From NCBI RefSeq assembly GCF_963422355.1, contig NC_085104.1:4052106-4116105 (forward strand): a stretch of DNA of 64,000 nucleotides, written 5' to 3'. The notes beneath the pieces are model-generated. The model was not told where the DNA came from and ran no database searches. It was given only the letters and a program-made list of their open reading frames with translations. The DNA comes from Corticium candelabrum. Its lineage: Eukaryota > Porifera > Homoscleromorpha > Homosclerophorida > Plakinidae. The stretch's first letter is position 1; the number at the start of each line of letters is the position of its first letter. The translations under genes were made by a program, and so were the position numbers. This document shows, piece by piece, positions 25,601-38,500 of this stretch.

Positions 25601-26182
25601 TAACTTTGGAATTGCTTCTTTGCAGAATTGTATAAAATCTTTTTCTCCAATACGACATAAACATGGAAATAAACAAATCTCTCAGTTCAAACTTACCAAT
25701 TTGCATGGCGTGTTTACTGAGGCTTCGTTTGAAGATACAGGCTGTGAGCTGCATTGATTGATGAGAATATGTAATTCTAACCTGGATGACACAAGGTATC
25801 ACTTACTCACCTGTAAGAAAGGTGGTGGTCCTGTGTAGTCTCATGACTCGATCCATTGTGTCCGAAAGGTCTGATTGTTTGAGGCATCTGCAGATCCATC
25901 ACAAACGGGAACCTCGAACTCAGTACACTGACGTACGTACAGCAATAATTACCCAAACACTGCTGTCTTTCATGTGAGCTCAGGCACCAATTTAGAGTTT
26001 GGTGCAGCTTTGGCTCATCCTTGGGGAACAGACATATTGTTCCAACCTTCTAAAAAGGAGGGAGCAGCTGCTGCAAACAAGAAGAACATGAAGTTAACCA
26101 AACACTAGTTCCATATTGAGTCTCTGAAACAATTTAAATATTTTGGTTGCAACAGTATACATTGATAAAAATATATGAAAAA

Positions 26183-26480
26183 AGACAGACAGAAAGACAG
26201 ACAGACAGACAGACACACAGACACACAGACACACAGACACACAGACACACAGACACACAGATAGACAGACAGACAAACAGACAGATACTATATTCTCATA
26301 TAGAATTTACTTGTACATATGCTGGGAATTTGTAAAAGCAAACCAGTACTTGCAAACAACAAAATCATATATAAACTAAGGGACTTAGCCTTGAATGTCA
26401 GTCAAATAATCTCTTTAGGTCACTATAATTAAGTGACCGTTTTAAAAGCTTGCAGGCAGGTAGGCAGACAGACAGAAAAA
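26183..26480 (-). repeat. TGTC-flanked interspersed repeat, copy C
   Basis: An AGAC/ACACAGAC array (26183-26285) followed by a third, more diverged core (26286-26460, CCAGCATATGTACAAGTAAA on the minus strand) and a second short AGAC run near 26465-26475. A short array on each side of the core matches copy A. Confidence 0.7.
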
Positions 26481-26528
26481 CAAACAAACAGAAAACCAAG
26501 CATATACTGACCACCGAACAAACTAATC

Positions 26529-27500
26529 CAGGGCCGTAGCCTGGCTTCAGAAGTGGAGGGTGCGTAATACACCAAAATGGGACCAATGACGTCACAAACT
26601 CGTCGTGTGGTCTTTTTATCTTTAATTATATAATTAGATGCACGTAAAGAAAAACCACAACAAGAAATTCTACAAAATTACATTACCAACTTTGGTAGAT
26701 CAAGTCAAAAAGCGAGAACAAACTCATTGCAAGATTGATCCACAAGGCTAGCGCAAGAAAGTCTGGGGACGAGACTAGGTTCTGCGATTATGAAGATGAG
26801 CATAGCAGTCTACTACTTTGACTTATAAGACCAGGAGCAGGCTGGCATCAATTTGCATGGTTGCACCGACCTCGATTGCTCGTTTTGTCAAGTTTTCATG
26901 CAAAGACTGCGGAGGCTCGAGGTCCGTAATATTGCAGCAAAAGTCTGGACAGACTGCTCAGACAATTTGATGTCGTTATTAAAATACCCAGCGTGTTTTA
27001 CGAATATATTAGAGTTAGAGATGAAGAATTGCAATGTTTATAGTATAAAGAATGCGCTTTAATCCCAATTCCAGTCGGTCACCGTGTGAATTCGACGGTT
27101 TCCTACGTGAATTTGGCTATTTCGCAAAGAAATCGAGTGAAAGAATGGCCATTTAATGGTTGGTCAAGACACAGCAAACTTGGGTCAACCTCGGCTCAAT
27201 TTCGCTAACATTCCAGGAAATATTTGCCCGTGTTAGCGGCGAATTCCACACGGGTTCACCACGAACTCACACTAAAATTCAATGTGAATTCACAGCAAAT
27301 TCACGCTACTACTTAGCAGGGGGATCTAGTTATTAAATGTCACATGCGCAATATAAATTGAGCAGATGCAGAGGTATGAAAGGTCGATGCTACTATTAGG
27401 GCATATCTAATATAGAGGCGCGTCTCGCGTACTACGCGCCATTATGTCAAGTCCTCAGGTTGCTACATTACGTGCTCTAGCAGCTGAGGTCCATGCGGTT
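26529..27500. other. Unannotated sequence with one hAT-like end
   Basis: CAGGGCCGTAGCCTGG at 26529 resembles a hAT tip, but I found no partner end. No gene recognised to the gap. Confidence 0.35.
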
Positions 27501-27700
27501 NNNNNNNNNNNNNNNNNNNNNNNNNNNNNNNNNNNNNNNNNNNNNNNNNNNNNNNNNNNNNNNNNNNNNNNNNNNNNNNNNNNNNNNNNNNNNNNNNNNN
27601 NNNNNNNNNNNNNNNNNNNNNNNNNNNNNNNNNNNNNNNNNNNNNNNNNNNNNNNNNNNNNNNNNNNNNNNNNNNNNNNNNNNNNNNNNNNNNNNNNNNN
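27501..27700. other. Assembly gap (200 N)
   Basis: A run of 200 undetermined bases, probably a fixed-size scaffold gap. Missing 5' exons of ligand 2 could lie here if the true gap is larger. Confidence 0.98.
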
Positions 27701-29587
27701 TCTGTTGGTATCTAGAGAGTGTAGGCTAGTTAGTCCGAGTTGCCAGAGTAAAGAGCAAGTTACCGATAGCCAGTAATATGTAGCCTTGCCGTTTCCGGTT
27801 TGCCTCGGTTTGTCTTTTAATTGTTCTAGCGGACGCACAAACACTAGCTTTATTTTGTCATGGTCCTAGGCTATATTAACTAAGAAGATCTGTTTCAACC
27901 ATGAGTTTGCACACTTGCATGTACGTTGCTAACTGTGTGTACACTGTGGGTCTGGGTATGCATAGATACATTTATGGAGTGCATGATAAGTATAACAATA
28001 TTATATTTATAAAGCCATTAAGAAATGTGCGTGTTCCAAAGCATCGTAAAATTTAGACCCGCCCATTTCTAGAAGTCACGCTACGACCTTCTAGTGCATT
28101 TAATTAAACCTTTAGTAAATTAAATAAACTACACAACTTTGTCTCTGTCCCTAGAGCTTGGTACAGTTTTAGCATTACATTTCGTTAGCATATGATACTA
28201 AGTAATATTACAAAGATATGGTCATTTCCAGCGTGAAAAAAAAAAGCAATCAAGCTGACGTAGATACCCAAGACGAACTCTAGAACGACTTAGCATCTTG
28301 TCAAACTATAGAGATATCATCTTGTCAAACTACAGGGATAGCACAGGTCTACGCATGTGACGATACTTCTAGTTGCACTAGACTGCATGCAGTGAAGCAG
28401 TTGCTTTTGCCACTGTCTGACGGATGGGTACGGTCCCTTATCACGTTTTCAGCGAGCACTCTATTGAAAGCTGCAGCAATACGCTGATTTGGAAGAGAGA
28501 AGAATCAGAAACTGCCTGTCATGATGTCAGGGACAGCTAGTACTGTAGCTATTAAAATCGATCCAAATATCTTCAGTGTATGATCATCTTTGCAAAGTCT
28601 AGTCTCGGTCGTCATTGGACTCATATACGTGAATTATTCAAGTACTCTCCAGGACAGGTACTTTGGTCTGTAGTCAATTTGGATGGGTCCTTGCACGGCG
28701 AAATTCAAACGTTTTACCTAATTCCGAACAATTCGGTCTATAGGCGAAGTGTCAACAAAGTTCACACGTTTTGCTAACTTCCTAGTTTTTTGCGTCGGCA
28801 GTTAGCATGTGTCGTCACAAGCAAACACAAACCATGTCACATCTGCAACTGTTGTGCTGTACTTTCTAAGCAAGAATTTCCGAAATGCAAACAAGTAAAT
28901 TCCTTTGCACCCAATTTATGTTGCAACCTCAATTTGATCACTCCTCGAGTCTATTAATTAAGAATCAGCTTGCAGTTTGGAAAAGTGTGCAGAGAGAAGT
29001 CAATTACAAACGTTGTTACAATTAAAGACTTTCGTGACATAGCCGGTCACTAAATGCACATGTTAAAGTAACGAAAGCGCATGCGTGCTGCGACGTTTAC
29101 AAGTGGACGTCATGCAGGTCTGCAGCGTCATAGCTAACTACTAAATTATGAGTTTGATCGACTTGGTGCGTACGTATACGCATGCACACAAAAATCTTAA
29201 CTGTATGGTCAAAACAAAGAATCTTTCTCTCTTTCATAAATGGCGCAGTAGCTGCCACTGATTGATTCTAGTTGTAACCACCCAATTACATAAATTTTAG
29301 GCAGGCAATTAGAGATACAGGCGAACATATGGTACTGTATACCAAACCAAACTCGAACTACATACGTTTGATAGACAAAACTCAGTGCTACTTCACTACG
29401 GCAACATTACCTTTACAGTCGATTCTGCATGCTGAATGTGCGCAATGCCTTAATAACATTTATTAAGGCATTATATTATAATTAATTATTTATTATTAAT
29501 ATTTAATTACGAGTACTTTGCGATAAAGCACAACGTTGTGACACATTTGAATAGAATTTCATAAATTACATATTTGCTAATAACTAG
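27701..29587. other. Sequence upstream of ligand 2, no exon found
   Basis: I looked for a signal-peptide exon or further Gly-X-Y exons and found none. A segment near 28050-28085 (CCCATTTCTAGAAGTCACGC) recurs near 42038-42061, so part of it is a dispersed repeat. Confidence 0.4.
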
Positions 29588-31974
29588 GGATACTCTGGAG
29601 AAAAAGGCGAGATAGGATTACAAGGAAATGACCGGCATGAAAGTATCTGTATTTATTTACGCATTATAATTGTGTTACTTAAATTAAAACTTTTTAGGGA
29701 GATCCCGGCTCTAGAGGTCCACCTGGTCAAGGGGTTCGGTCGTAAGTTATAATTTTACAAGACACCAACTACCCGGTAAAACAATTTCTTGGTATTTTCT
29801 AAAAGGGTGAGCCTGGTGCCATTGGTGAAACTGGAAAACAAGGAGTATCCGGGCCAAGAGGAGTTGCTGGAATGGCGGACCACAAGTGAAAACGAAAGTA
29901 TTTGAAAACCAACAAAAATTTATCTTTTCTATTTCTCAGGGTCCAGTTGGATCGCCTGGTTTGCCAGGACTTAAAGGCTTTAAAGGAATGAAGGTTAGTT
30001 TTAACAGACTGTAAATGAAGTTTACTAACACCTACAAACAACCAACACGCATTGTCAATTGTACGTCTGATGTAATATGTAAATAAATTTCAATATGCGT
30101 ATATTTTAAAAGTGATTGCCAAAATATATTAATTTAAACAAAATTTGGTATTACATGTATACATAATAATTTCAATACACTAAAGTACAATTATAAACGT
30201 AAATACAAATTTGAAATCAAACAAAGTTAGTAGTCAATTAATTAATGCTTAAAACATATCTATAAAATAAATTAATTGTAATTTTTGTAAATCGTTAAAA
30301 TACAAAGTCTGCAGTTAAATAAATTTGTAAACTTATACAAACTGCAACTACCACGTCAGAAGCCTGACATGTTTTACATTACTTTTCAAATTTGTATTTT
30401 TAGGGGAGCAAGGGATCTCTAGGATCTCAAGGGTTAGCAGGCCTCGATGGCAAACCAGTACACATCAATATAAGACCACTGTATTGCAACAGTTACATAT
30501 TTTTGTTGTAATGTCAGGGTCCACCAGGACACCCGGGACCTAGTGGTCCTACAGGACCAAAAGGCGACAAGGTTGGTGTTTATTACTTATTTATATTACT
30601 GTTTACATCAACAGGTAAGTTGCTATAATTTAGTACTTTTTACTGCAGGGTATTCGGGGATTTCCAGGTCACAAAGGAGAAGAAGGCGGACAAGGAATAC
30701 CAGGACCTCCAGTAACCGAACAAAACTTTACGTTGCAGAGAGCGTCTACGCTTAATAACAATATATGATATTGTATATAATAATTAGTTTTTGCTATATC
30801 CAGGTAGATGAAGACACAAGAAATTTAATGAAGATGTGTTGCGAACCTCTAGCAAAATTTCAGTCAACGATAGAAGAAATTAAAAGAAATGTATACAAAT
30901 GACACGTAAACATATTGTACAACATTTGTAATTACTGTAAATTTGATTGTTTCAATAGATAACCAAAATGGAAATTCATCTGCTGGTAAAACAGCCTTAA
31001 AATTAAACAGATTTAATTAATTGTAATTTCTGTTTCTCTTTCTTAGAATCGCAGTGAAAAACCAGCGTTTCACGTCGTTGGAGGTTCTACTGCTGGTTGG
31101 GCTCTCTACAGTTCAGGTATGGCATATGTTTTAGTTTGCTTCTAAACGTTGTTTCGTGTAATTATATTACTTAAATTGCCAGTCATAATATTTTTGTGTT
31201 AGTTATTTGAATTTCACATCACTAGCACACACGTAATTCTATCTGCACTCATGCAGACAACGAACGTTAAAAACAATCAGAAAAATCTTTGCCAGCACTA
31301 ACGTACAGAGATTCTAGGATGTTTAGGAGTGGAGATCCTGCACTGTGAGAAAACGACTGATTAGTATGTGTAATAAGTTAGTCCTATTTTACATTTTCCG
31401 CGACGGAGACCAGGCAATCCCAACCATACAAGCGTTACATTATCAATTACTTAGAAAGTTGTATAATCAGTTTTTCTATATAATTAGTAAGTATTTAGCA
31501 GCCGCTGCAAATTGCCTGCAACCTTAAACAATGCAATAGCTCAAGTACGTAGTCCTTCTAAGAACACTGCGAAATCATCCATCACCATGCATGGCAGACT
31601 CCATCTAATTGCATATGCAGAAACCGCTCAATTCGGAACGTTCGAGGAACAATTTATTAATCAATGCAATATACTATATGCCGAGTAAGACACAGTCTAT
31701 TTCAGAACCATTTATAGAAATTGCATTTTGACACGTGCGGTTTGAAAAGAAAGTTACGTATAATTCGTATCAACCCTAATCAACTGGCGTTCAGATGTCC
31801 TACTGCTCAACATGTAAAGTGAGCTACATATCGTCTACTGGTTACAGCTTCCGCAGCCCGTTTACTTACTACGCCAGTGGCCATATACAGTCTAAGCACA
31901 TGGCTTTGGATTTTGCGCACAATGTCATGGTCGTGTCTGCATGAGATCATAGGTCCGAATTTTAAATGTTTGCA

Positions 31975-32450
31975 GGCCCAGATCCAGGGATGGCGCACTT
32001 GGTGCACGTGCATCTCCCAACCCAGTGGGAATGTGTTGAGGAATTTCTATAAAGAAGATTTTAGAGAATACATAAAGACGTAGATAAAACTTTCCAATGG
32101 CTGCAACATTTCAGGGATAACCCTAGTGACCTATGGTTTACATATGCAGCTAAAACGGTTCATGAAGCTGCACCGTAGGCAGGTGCGATCCAGGCTTGGT
32201 GTACTTGGTGCACGCGCACCCTTCCACAGTGGGCGTGTCTTAAGGAATTTTACATAACCTCTTACTAATCTGTTCAAAGTAATATTCCTATTTAATTAAA
32301 GGGTCTTAGTGTCCAGCTACAGTCGTCCTCTATAGGCATAAGTAAAGCATATAAAAATTTGCCAAGGGCAGCAGCATTTTAGGGACAAGGTGTCGAAACC
32401 AATGACCGATGGTTCAAAAGGTTCACGAAGCTTTGGTGACTGTGTGCCAT
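31975..32450. repeat. Diverged tandem duplication in ligand 2 intron
   Basis: Two units of about 210-260 bp share CACTTGGTGCACG, GTGGG-A/C-GTGT-TGAGGAATTT-like and ATTT-AGGGA-AA blocks (starts near 31978 and 32188). Unit boundaries are approximate. Confidence 0.5.
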
Positions 32451-34081
32451 CCTTACCTTGTTGTTGACTTGTGGTAGACAAAGGAACCCCGCAAATGTTT
32501 TATTAAAGACAGTAGAGGAGTACTACATATCTAAATGAACTATTGTCATTCCGTTCCTGGATCATGCCTGGACTCCTTTGGTTATTAAGTAGACTAAATG
32601 TTTTGACTCAATTAGGCTTTTGGGACCTTGAAGTTTCTTTTGTTAGTGCAACTGCGCATTACACAAGTTTCTGAACGCACAATAAGTCAGTACCTACACT
32701 AAGCCTTGTCTCTCTAGGTATGCGTAGTCAGACTGACACCCATTCTGGAATGGCACACGGAAGAGATTGAAGCGACTTAACTGCCTAGTCCTGCAAATTT
32801 TGACGAGCAGCTGGTATTAGTCACTGGCAGGATTTCAAAGTTGAAGGCTTGCCCTCAACTCTGTAGCAAGCTGTAGCAGCTGGCAAAAATGAACAGTATT
32901 TTCCAGTTGTAAAGACTGTCTTGAGAATTATTTGCACACTACCGGTAACCATTTGTAGTTGTGAGTGGAGCATCAGTGAGCTGCTACGACTTTAAGTCTT
33001 ACCTGCAGTCTACAGTGGGAGCTAGAATGAGAATACGAGAAAGTCATCAATGATTTGCTAGAAACACCCACGAAGAATCGAACTATTTAATCCGTATATG
33101 CTAGATTGACTTAGATGACTAATTGCGCAGCTTAGTGCGTAGTGCTGTTTATTTACTACCGACGTTCTTTCAAGCAACTTTTTTTGTTGATATAAATTTA
33201 ATTTGCTATATTAATTGTGCACCCAATCTTGGGGCTCTGGATTCGCGTCTGGTTTGTGTAATTGCTAAAACCTATTTAAAAATAAATAGACTCTATAGCA
33301 TACGCTAAATAAAAATGAAACGTCCTGCCCTTTATAAGCATTACGTAGTGGTCATTGCTGTTAATGTATCTATACATTCGTTAATATGTTTCCGCTAAGA
33401 AAACAAACAGATGCCGGTCAGCATTTTTCAATTCTTTAAGATAAGCATGCAATTACTTTATATTTAATAAATATATTATGATTATTAATTATAAAGTAAA
33501 GATTCTCTAATTACCTATCATAAATTTTATATCGTCTAATTGCATAAACTGTTCTATTACACTTGTTGCTATGTAACTGTCAAAATTGGTTTGGGCAATT
33601 TTCTACGATAATAAAATACATTTCCAGTCTAGATAAATGCACGATTATAAGTTGAGTAAAATTTATGCTCAAAATATGAATTTGTATACTAGTTTAAATT
33701 TCTTATTTAATAAATACAATAAATTATTATTTTCTAAAATATCGTGGTCGATATTACAGTCCTCTGAAGCTATATAACAGAAGTGCGAGAAATAAATTAT
33801 AGTAGAATACATGTTGTTATTTAAACGTTTCCGACACTCCCTTTGCCAACTAAAAAAAATTTCTCTAAGTTTCAATATTAATATTCAATGACGAAAAACA
33901 ATAACATGACAGAGTCAGATGCAGGTTAATAACAAACGAAATTTTGTCTAGCTAAGATAGGAAAACTCCAACATATTTAAATGTCGAATACATGGTTGTT
34001 TAACGCTATCTTACTTTTTGTGTAATTATTTGTTTGCATAAGCAGTGGAAAACTACACCAATTTGTTAATTTGTTTCGTAG
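32451..34081. other. Remainder of last ligand 2 intron
   Basis: AT-rich sequence, nothing recognised. Confidence 0.4.
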
Positions 34082-34797
34082 AAACTGTTACACGGTGGTA
34101 CAGTTCCAGTGGATCGACTCATTCTCCGTACGTTCGTGGAGGCATGCAGTATAGCAATGGAATCGCTACTATACCAAGAGACGGTCTCTATTATGTTTAC
34201 GTTCAGATGTGGTTGCACAGCTACTCAACTGACAGCGCCTACAAAGATGCGAGATTCTGCGTTGCAATCAATGGCTCTTGTCAGTTTTACTCGTACACGA
34301 AGACTCAAGACTACGGCGATTACTACACTCTCTATTCTGGACGATCTTTGCTACTCAAGAATAAAGATCAACTATCCGTTTATGTGCTAAATACCGACTT
34401 GTACTATCTCTCTAGCGGTTACACCTACTTTGGTGCTTTCCTAATTTAATGAACCTCGCAACAGTCATCAGGAATCTTTCGTTTATCTTTATAAAATTGG
34501 CCATGTTCTACTCTTCCGTATTATACCATTTTGTCTCTTTTGTGTAACCATTTGACACTCTCGTAGCTTTGAATGTGAAACTTTTAGATATTGCTATTGC
34601 AAAATGATGTTAGGGCAACCGCCCTGGGAGCCATCGAAATGACACAGACAATTAGACATTCTGTCTATCATGGTAGATGTCATACACATGTAACAGATTG
34701 TATTACTTAGCTTCACTGTTTGTTTTGATCATGATAATAAGTCGACGGTAGTTCGCAAACGCTTTCTGTCCAGCAAGGTTGCATAATGGTTGCATAG

Positions 34798-34885
34798 ACA
34801 TCCGGACAATCGTCTGGAACGATGGGACGTTCGCCTCTTACACATCCGGGCAATCGTCTGGAACGACGGAACGCTCGCCTCTTAC
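34798..34885. repeat. 44-bp tandem duplication
   Basis: Two adjacent units, each containing CAATCGTCTGGAACGA and CGCCTCTTAC, with four to five differences. It lies in the short interval between the convergent ligand 2 and NLR-like genes. Confidence 0.8.
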
Positions 34886-35575
34886 TACGACGTCTACCTT
34901 GTAGGCAAGCCGCACCGATGTAAATTTGCTTCCGCCGTCCCTGGACTGTAACCGATGAAAATCTATTTACGAATCTAACTTTCTGATCGTCAGAGTTGGA
35001 AAACGCTTCCGGTTTCCAAGCACTCCTAGCATCAACACCTGTGCTTAGAAGGTCAACCAGGATCCGGAAGCCCAGGCAGCCATGGAGTCCGACAAGCTAC
35101 ACTAAAAGGAGGATGGCAGTGTTCTTATACGGGGTGTATTAGTCTAGCGTGCTCAGATCTTTACACACACTGACAGATTGGCTGGGAAACCGGCTTGTGT
35201 TCTTTGTAATTGTTGTGCTCTAGAATAGACTCGTAGAACACTACACCCGCATTTTATACAACCTTCCACACCTGAAAGAGATGCAAGGTTGTGTAGATAA
35301 TGAGGGGTGAGGCGGGAGGTATTATTTTGCACTACTAACCGACGGTGTAAACACTGCTTCAATTGCTAGCGACACGGCAGATTACGTCACTGCTACCAAA
35401 ACTTTCGATAAAACGGACAATGTAGACAGCTTCTTTCGCAAACAATTAACGTACAGACTAATATATAACATGCAAGAAGCAGCTAAACTATACCATTAAA
35501 AAGATATCGCTATTATGGTCATTATGACAACTAACCTTTACTTACAATATAATATATGTACATCGAACAATCCTC
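34886..35575. other. Interval between ligand 2 and the NLR-like gene
   Basis: No gene recognised. It should contain the 3' untranslated regions of both convergent genes. I saw no perfect AATAAA close to either stop codon. Confidence 0.4.
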
Positions 35576-38500
35576 TTAGTTTCCATATTTCAATTGCCAC
35601 AGTTGGTGTAGTACTTGTTCAGCTGAAAATCAACAAAACATGAGGATTATTGCTATTGTAACACGTAACTGCTGTGTCTATATTGAATGTCTCACTCATA
35701 GATATTTTGTCATGTCCTGGAGGTAAAATAGAAGTAAAGATTTGCAAAGACTGGGAATATGCCTCTTCTGCCGCATCGAATTGAGACAACTTGACATAAC
35801 AGCATCCAATGCCGTAACATACTACACACGATAACAATAATATAGTAATGTGTTAATAATAAATCATATGATAGTCTACCTTGAGCCAGATCCTCAGATC
35901 CAGGATCTGTTCTCATCAGAATGTCCTGTGCTTTACCATACACTTGCAATGACTCATCATAGAGTTCTTGATCATATGTAATATCCGCCAGTGACGACAA
36001 TACTACCAAACATTGCAGATACAAGACAAAAAGGAAAAGGAAGAGAACAAGAATAGAAACAATTAAAACAACAAGAAATTGTTACATCAAAGTTCAAGTA
36101 ACAAGTAAATCAATATCATTAACTACAGTTGACAGAAGCTATCACGCTACTGTCTATACCCAACAGCAAAAATGTAGACACAAGTTTATGAGTAAGCAAA
36201 AAGGTAATTCTAGCCAAATAGACTGTAGGAACGAAGAAGTATGCGGTCTTGCTAGAAAAATTGATTACACATGAGAACAACTATCGCATGAATTGCAAGT
36301 ATTTGATTTTACAAATTTAATTTTAAGCCACAAATATGACTGTAAAATGATTTTAACAAACAGTGAAAGCACTGCATGGGATGCTGATGCTAATGCCTGC
36401 AATCAAATGAACAATCAAAGTTCAGTGGAACACGTAGATTACGTATACCCTAATTGCACATGCGCAGTAATAAATCATCCGTTATTTAAAAGTAAGGCTT
36501 TGCAAATCCACAAATCAAGATCCTAGAAAACATAATTTCTTACACGAAAGATTAATTCTGTTTTTAAATTCCACATGCAAGCAGATAAAGCGTCACTATT
36601 CAGTGTCTGTTGCGAGAGCTGCAACCAGACCAAAAATGAAGATGAATGGCAAAAAGTAGTGGTCACCACAAAAGCTATCGATCTTACGAAGTGAATTATG
36701 CCGCGGAAAGTGCACATGGAAGAAATCGGGTACAGTCGCGAAAGAGCAAAGCACTGTCTTTACAGAACAACCAGTACAAACAACAACCAGAACAACAAAC
36801 AGCAAAAGAAACTAAATCTTAGACAAAACAGCAGTACAAGATGGTCATACAAAAACAGCAACAGGAGCACGCAAACAAGATAGACAGATTGTTCTCAATC
36901 ACGGACGGCAGAAGGAAGAACCACAAAGAATAACTAGAAGTGGCTGAATTATAAAGACACCAGCATATTTGGAAGACTACGTGAAGTAAACTGACAAAAC
37001 TGTATAGCTGTTACACTCTAGACTCTCGCGCTTGGAATTTTCATACGGGCACCGGACAAGACTAACGCGAGAGAGTCTGGGGATGCGGCTACTGTAAGCA
37101 TGGTATGTTAGAAGACAGGGAGATGAAACGTAGATTGCTATACGAACAATATACGGGACTTAGATAATACGCGGTAGCCAATGGAACCACGTGTTGGTAG
37201 AATAAAAAGACCACGACACAGTAGGCGGGCAACAAATTCTGTAAATAGCATAGTTAGTGGACTATAAATGATTCCTGTACCATAGAGACTGCAGTATACT
37301 CTAGTGTTATAGATACGAGTTTTATCTTTCTTTCTTTTCTTATTTATGACGTTGTTGTATGCATGTGAGTGTTCTGCACGTCTGTATGCATCTTTTACAT
37401 TGCCACGAGAGGGAACTAAAACCGTTACGTTGCCGTGAATCAAAATACATCATATCATATCATATCATATCATATCATTAATTTACAATAAAGTTGGTAA
37501 ATTTTATAAAAAAAAGGACACTTGTTGCTAACTATTAGGCGTTCGTGTCTACCAACATTGAACTTTACATAATCTTAATTGCTTAAATAACCCAATAAAA
37601 TAGAAAAAGTAAAAAGAGATTAAAAGACAAGATACATAAAAAAATTAAGATAAAACCATCTGCGGTAGTTTAATTTGACCCAATATGTAAGGTTTAAACA
37701 TTAATATAATCAATAATAAACTGGTAAAAAACCATTTTGTTAATTTCCTATATTTCAGCAAAAATTTTACAAACCTTAGAAATTCAGAAATACCAAGTTA
37801 GACATCATACTAAAATGTTTACATTTGTAATGTCACACGCCATAGCCAATACATTACTGAGTGACACAAGTAAACAACACATTAAATAAGATTTAGTTAC
37901 CACTATGAACATAAGGATGAGCTGGAGGATAAGCCTTCTCTCTATTTGCCAGGCATTTTCTCCATGCAAGAGTTGCCTTCAACAAGTTGCCTGCCTGGTA
38001 GAATGCTGAACCAAGATTCCACAAAGCTGCAAGACAGACAGACATATGAATGAAACTGCATTCAGAGACAGAAAATGAATTATTTTATAAAACTAACTGT
38101 TTCCAATGCCACTATGATTCTCAGGAAAATATAAATATTGAATTTTCAGACATTCTTCAGATGTACTAATGGATTTGTCCAGCATTCCCTTATCGTGGTA
38201 GCACAATCCCAAGTTGTTGAGAGCTAAAATTGTCGCAACAGTTCATGTTTACAATGACAACTGAAAATGAATCTTAACAACACATTTCAATATTCAATTT
38301 CATTTCAAAGATAATCTCGGTAAAATTCAAAATTCACAGTTCATTACATAAAATTAACAATCATTACTCTACACTTGAAAGTACATAACCGTAAGAGCAA
38401 TAACAATTTGTTGATTTGTTGTAAGAATGCAGATTCTAACACACCGCTCTTGTCTAATACCAATGAGGTAGCACAGTTAGAATAAATATCAAAATCTCTG

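Larger units (their letters stand above)
29588..34449 (+). pseudogene. Collagen-TNF ligand 2, paralogue with 5' frame breaks
   Basis: Exons: 29588-29642, 29698-29741, 29806-29885, 29940-29993, 30404-30457, 30518-30571, 30649-30711, 30804-30890, 30959-30985, 31047-31116, 34082-34449. From 29940 onward every exon has the same length as its ligand 1 counterpart except exons 31047-31116 (70 against 64) and the last (368 against 371), and all phases agree. The encoded parts are Gly-X-Y repeats, a CC-containing neck, and a TNF homology domain with KPAFHV, ATIPRDGLYYVYVQ, GRSLLLKNKDQL and YTYFGAFLI. The first three exons are 55, 44 and 80 nt where ligand 1 has 54, 45 and 81. That is one insertion and two deletions, the first leading to an early stop in exon 2. 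The first exon is not visible. It could be a recent pseudogene, or the indels could be assembly errors in a working gene. Confidence 0.78.

Noticed and set aside
31345..31527. Small open frame in ligand 2 intron
   Set aside because: No domain or paralogous match in ligand 1.
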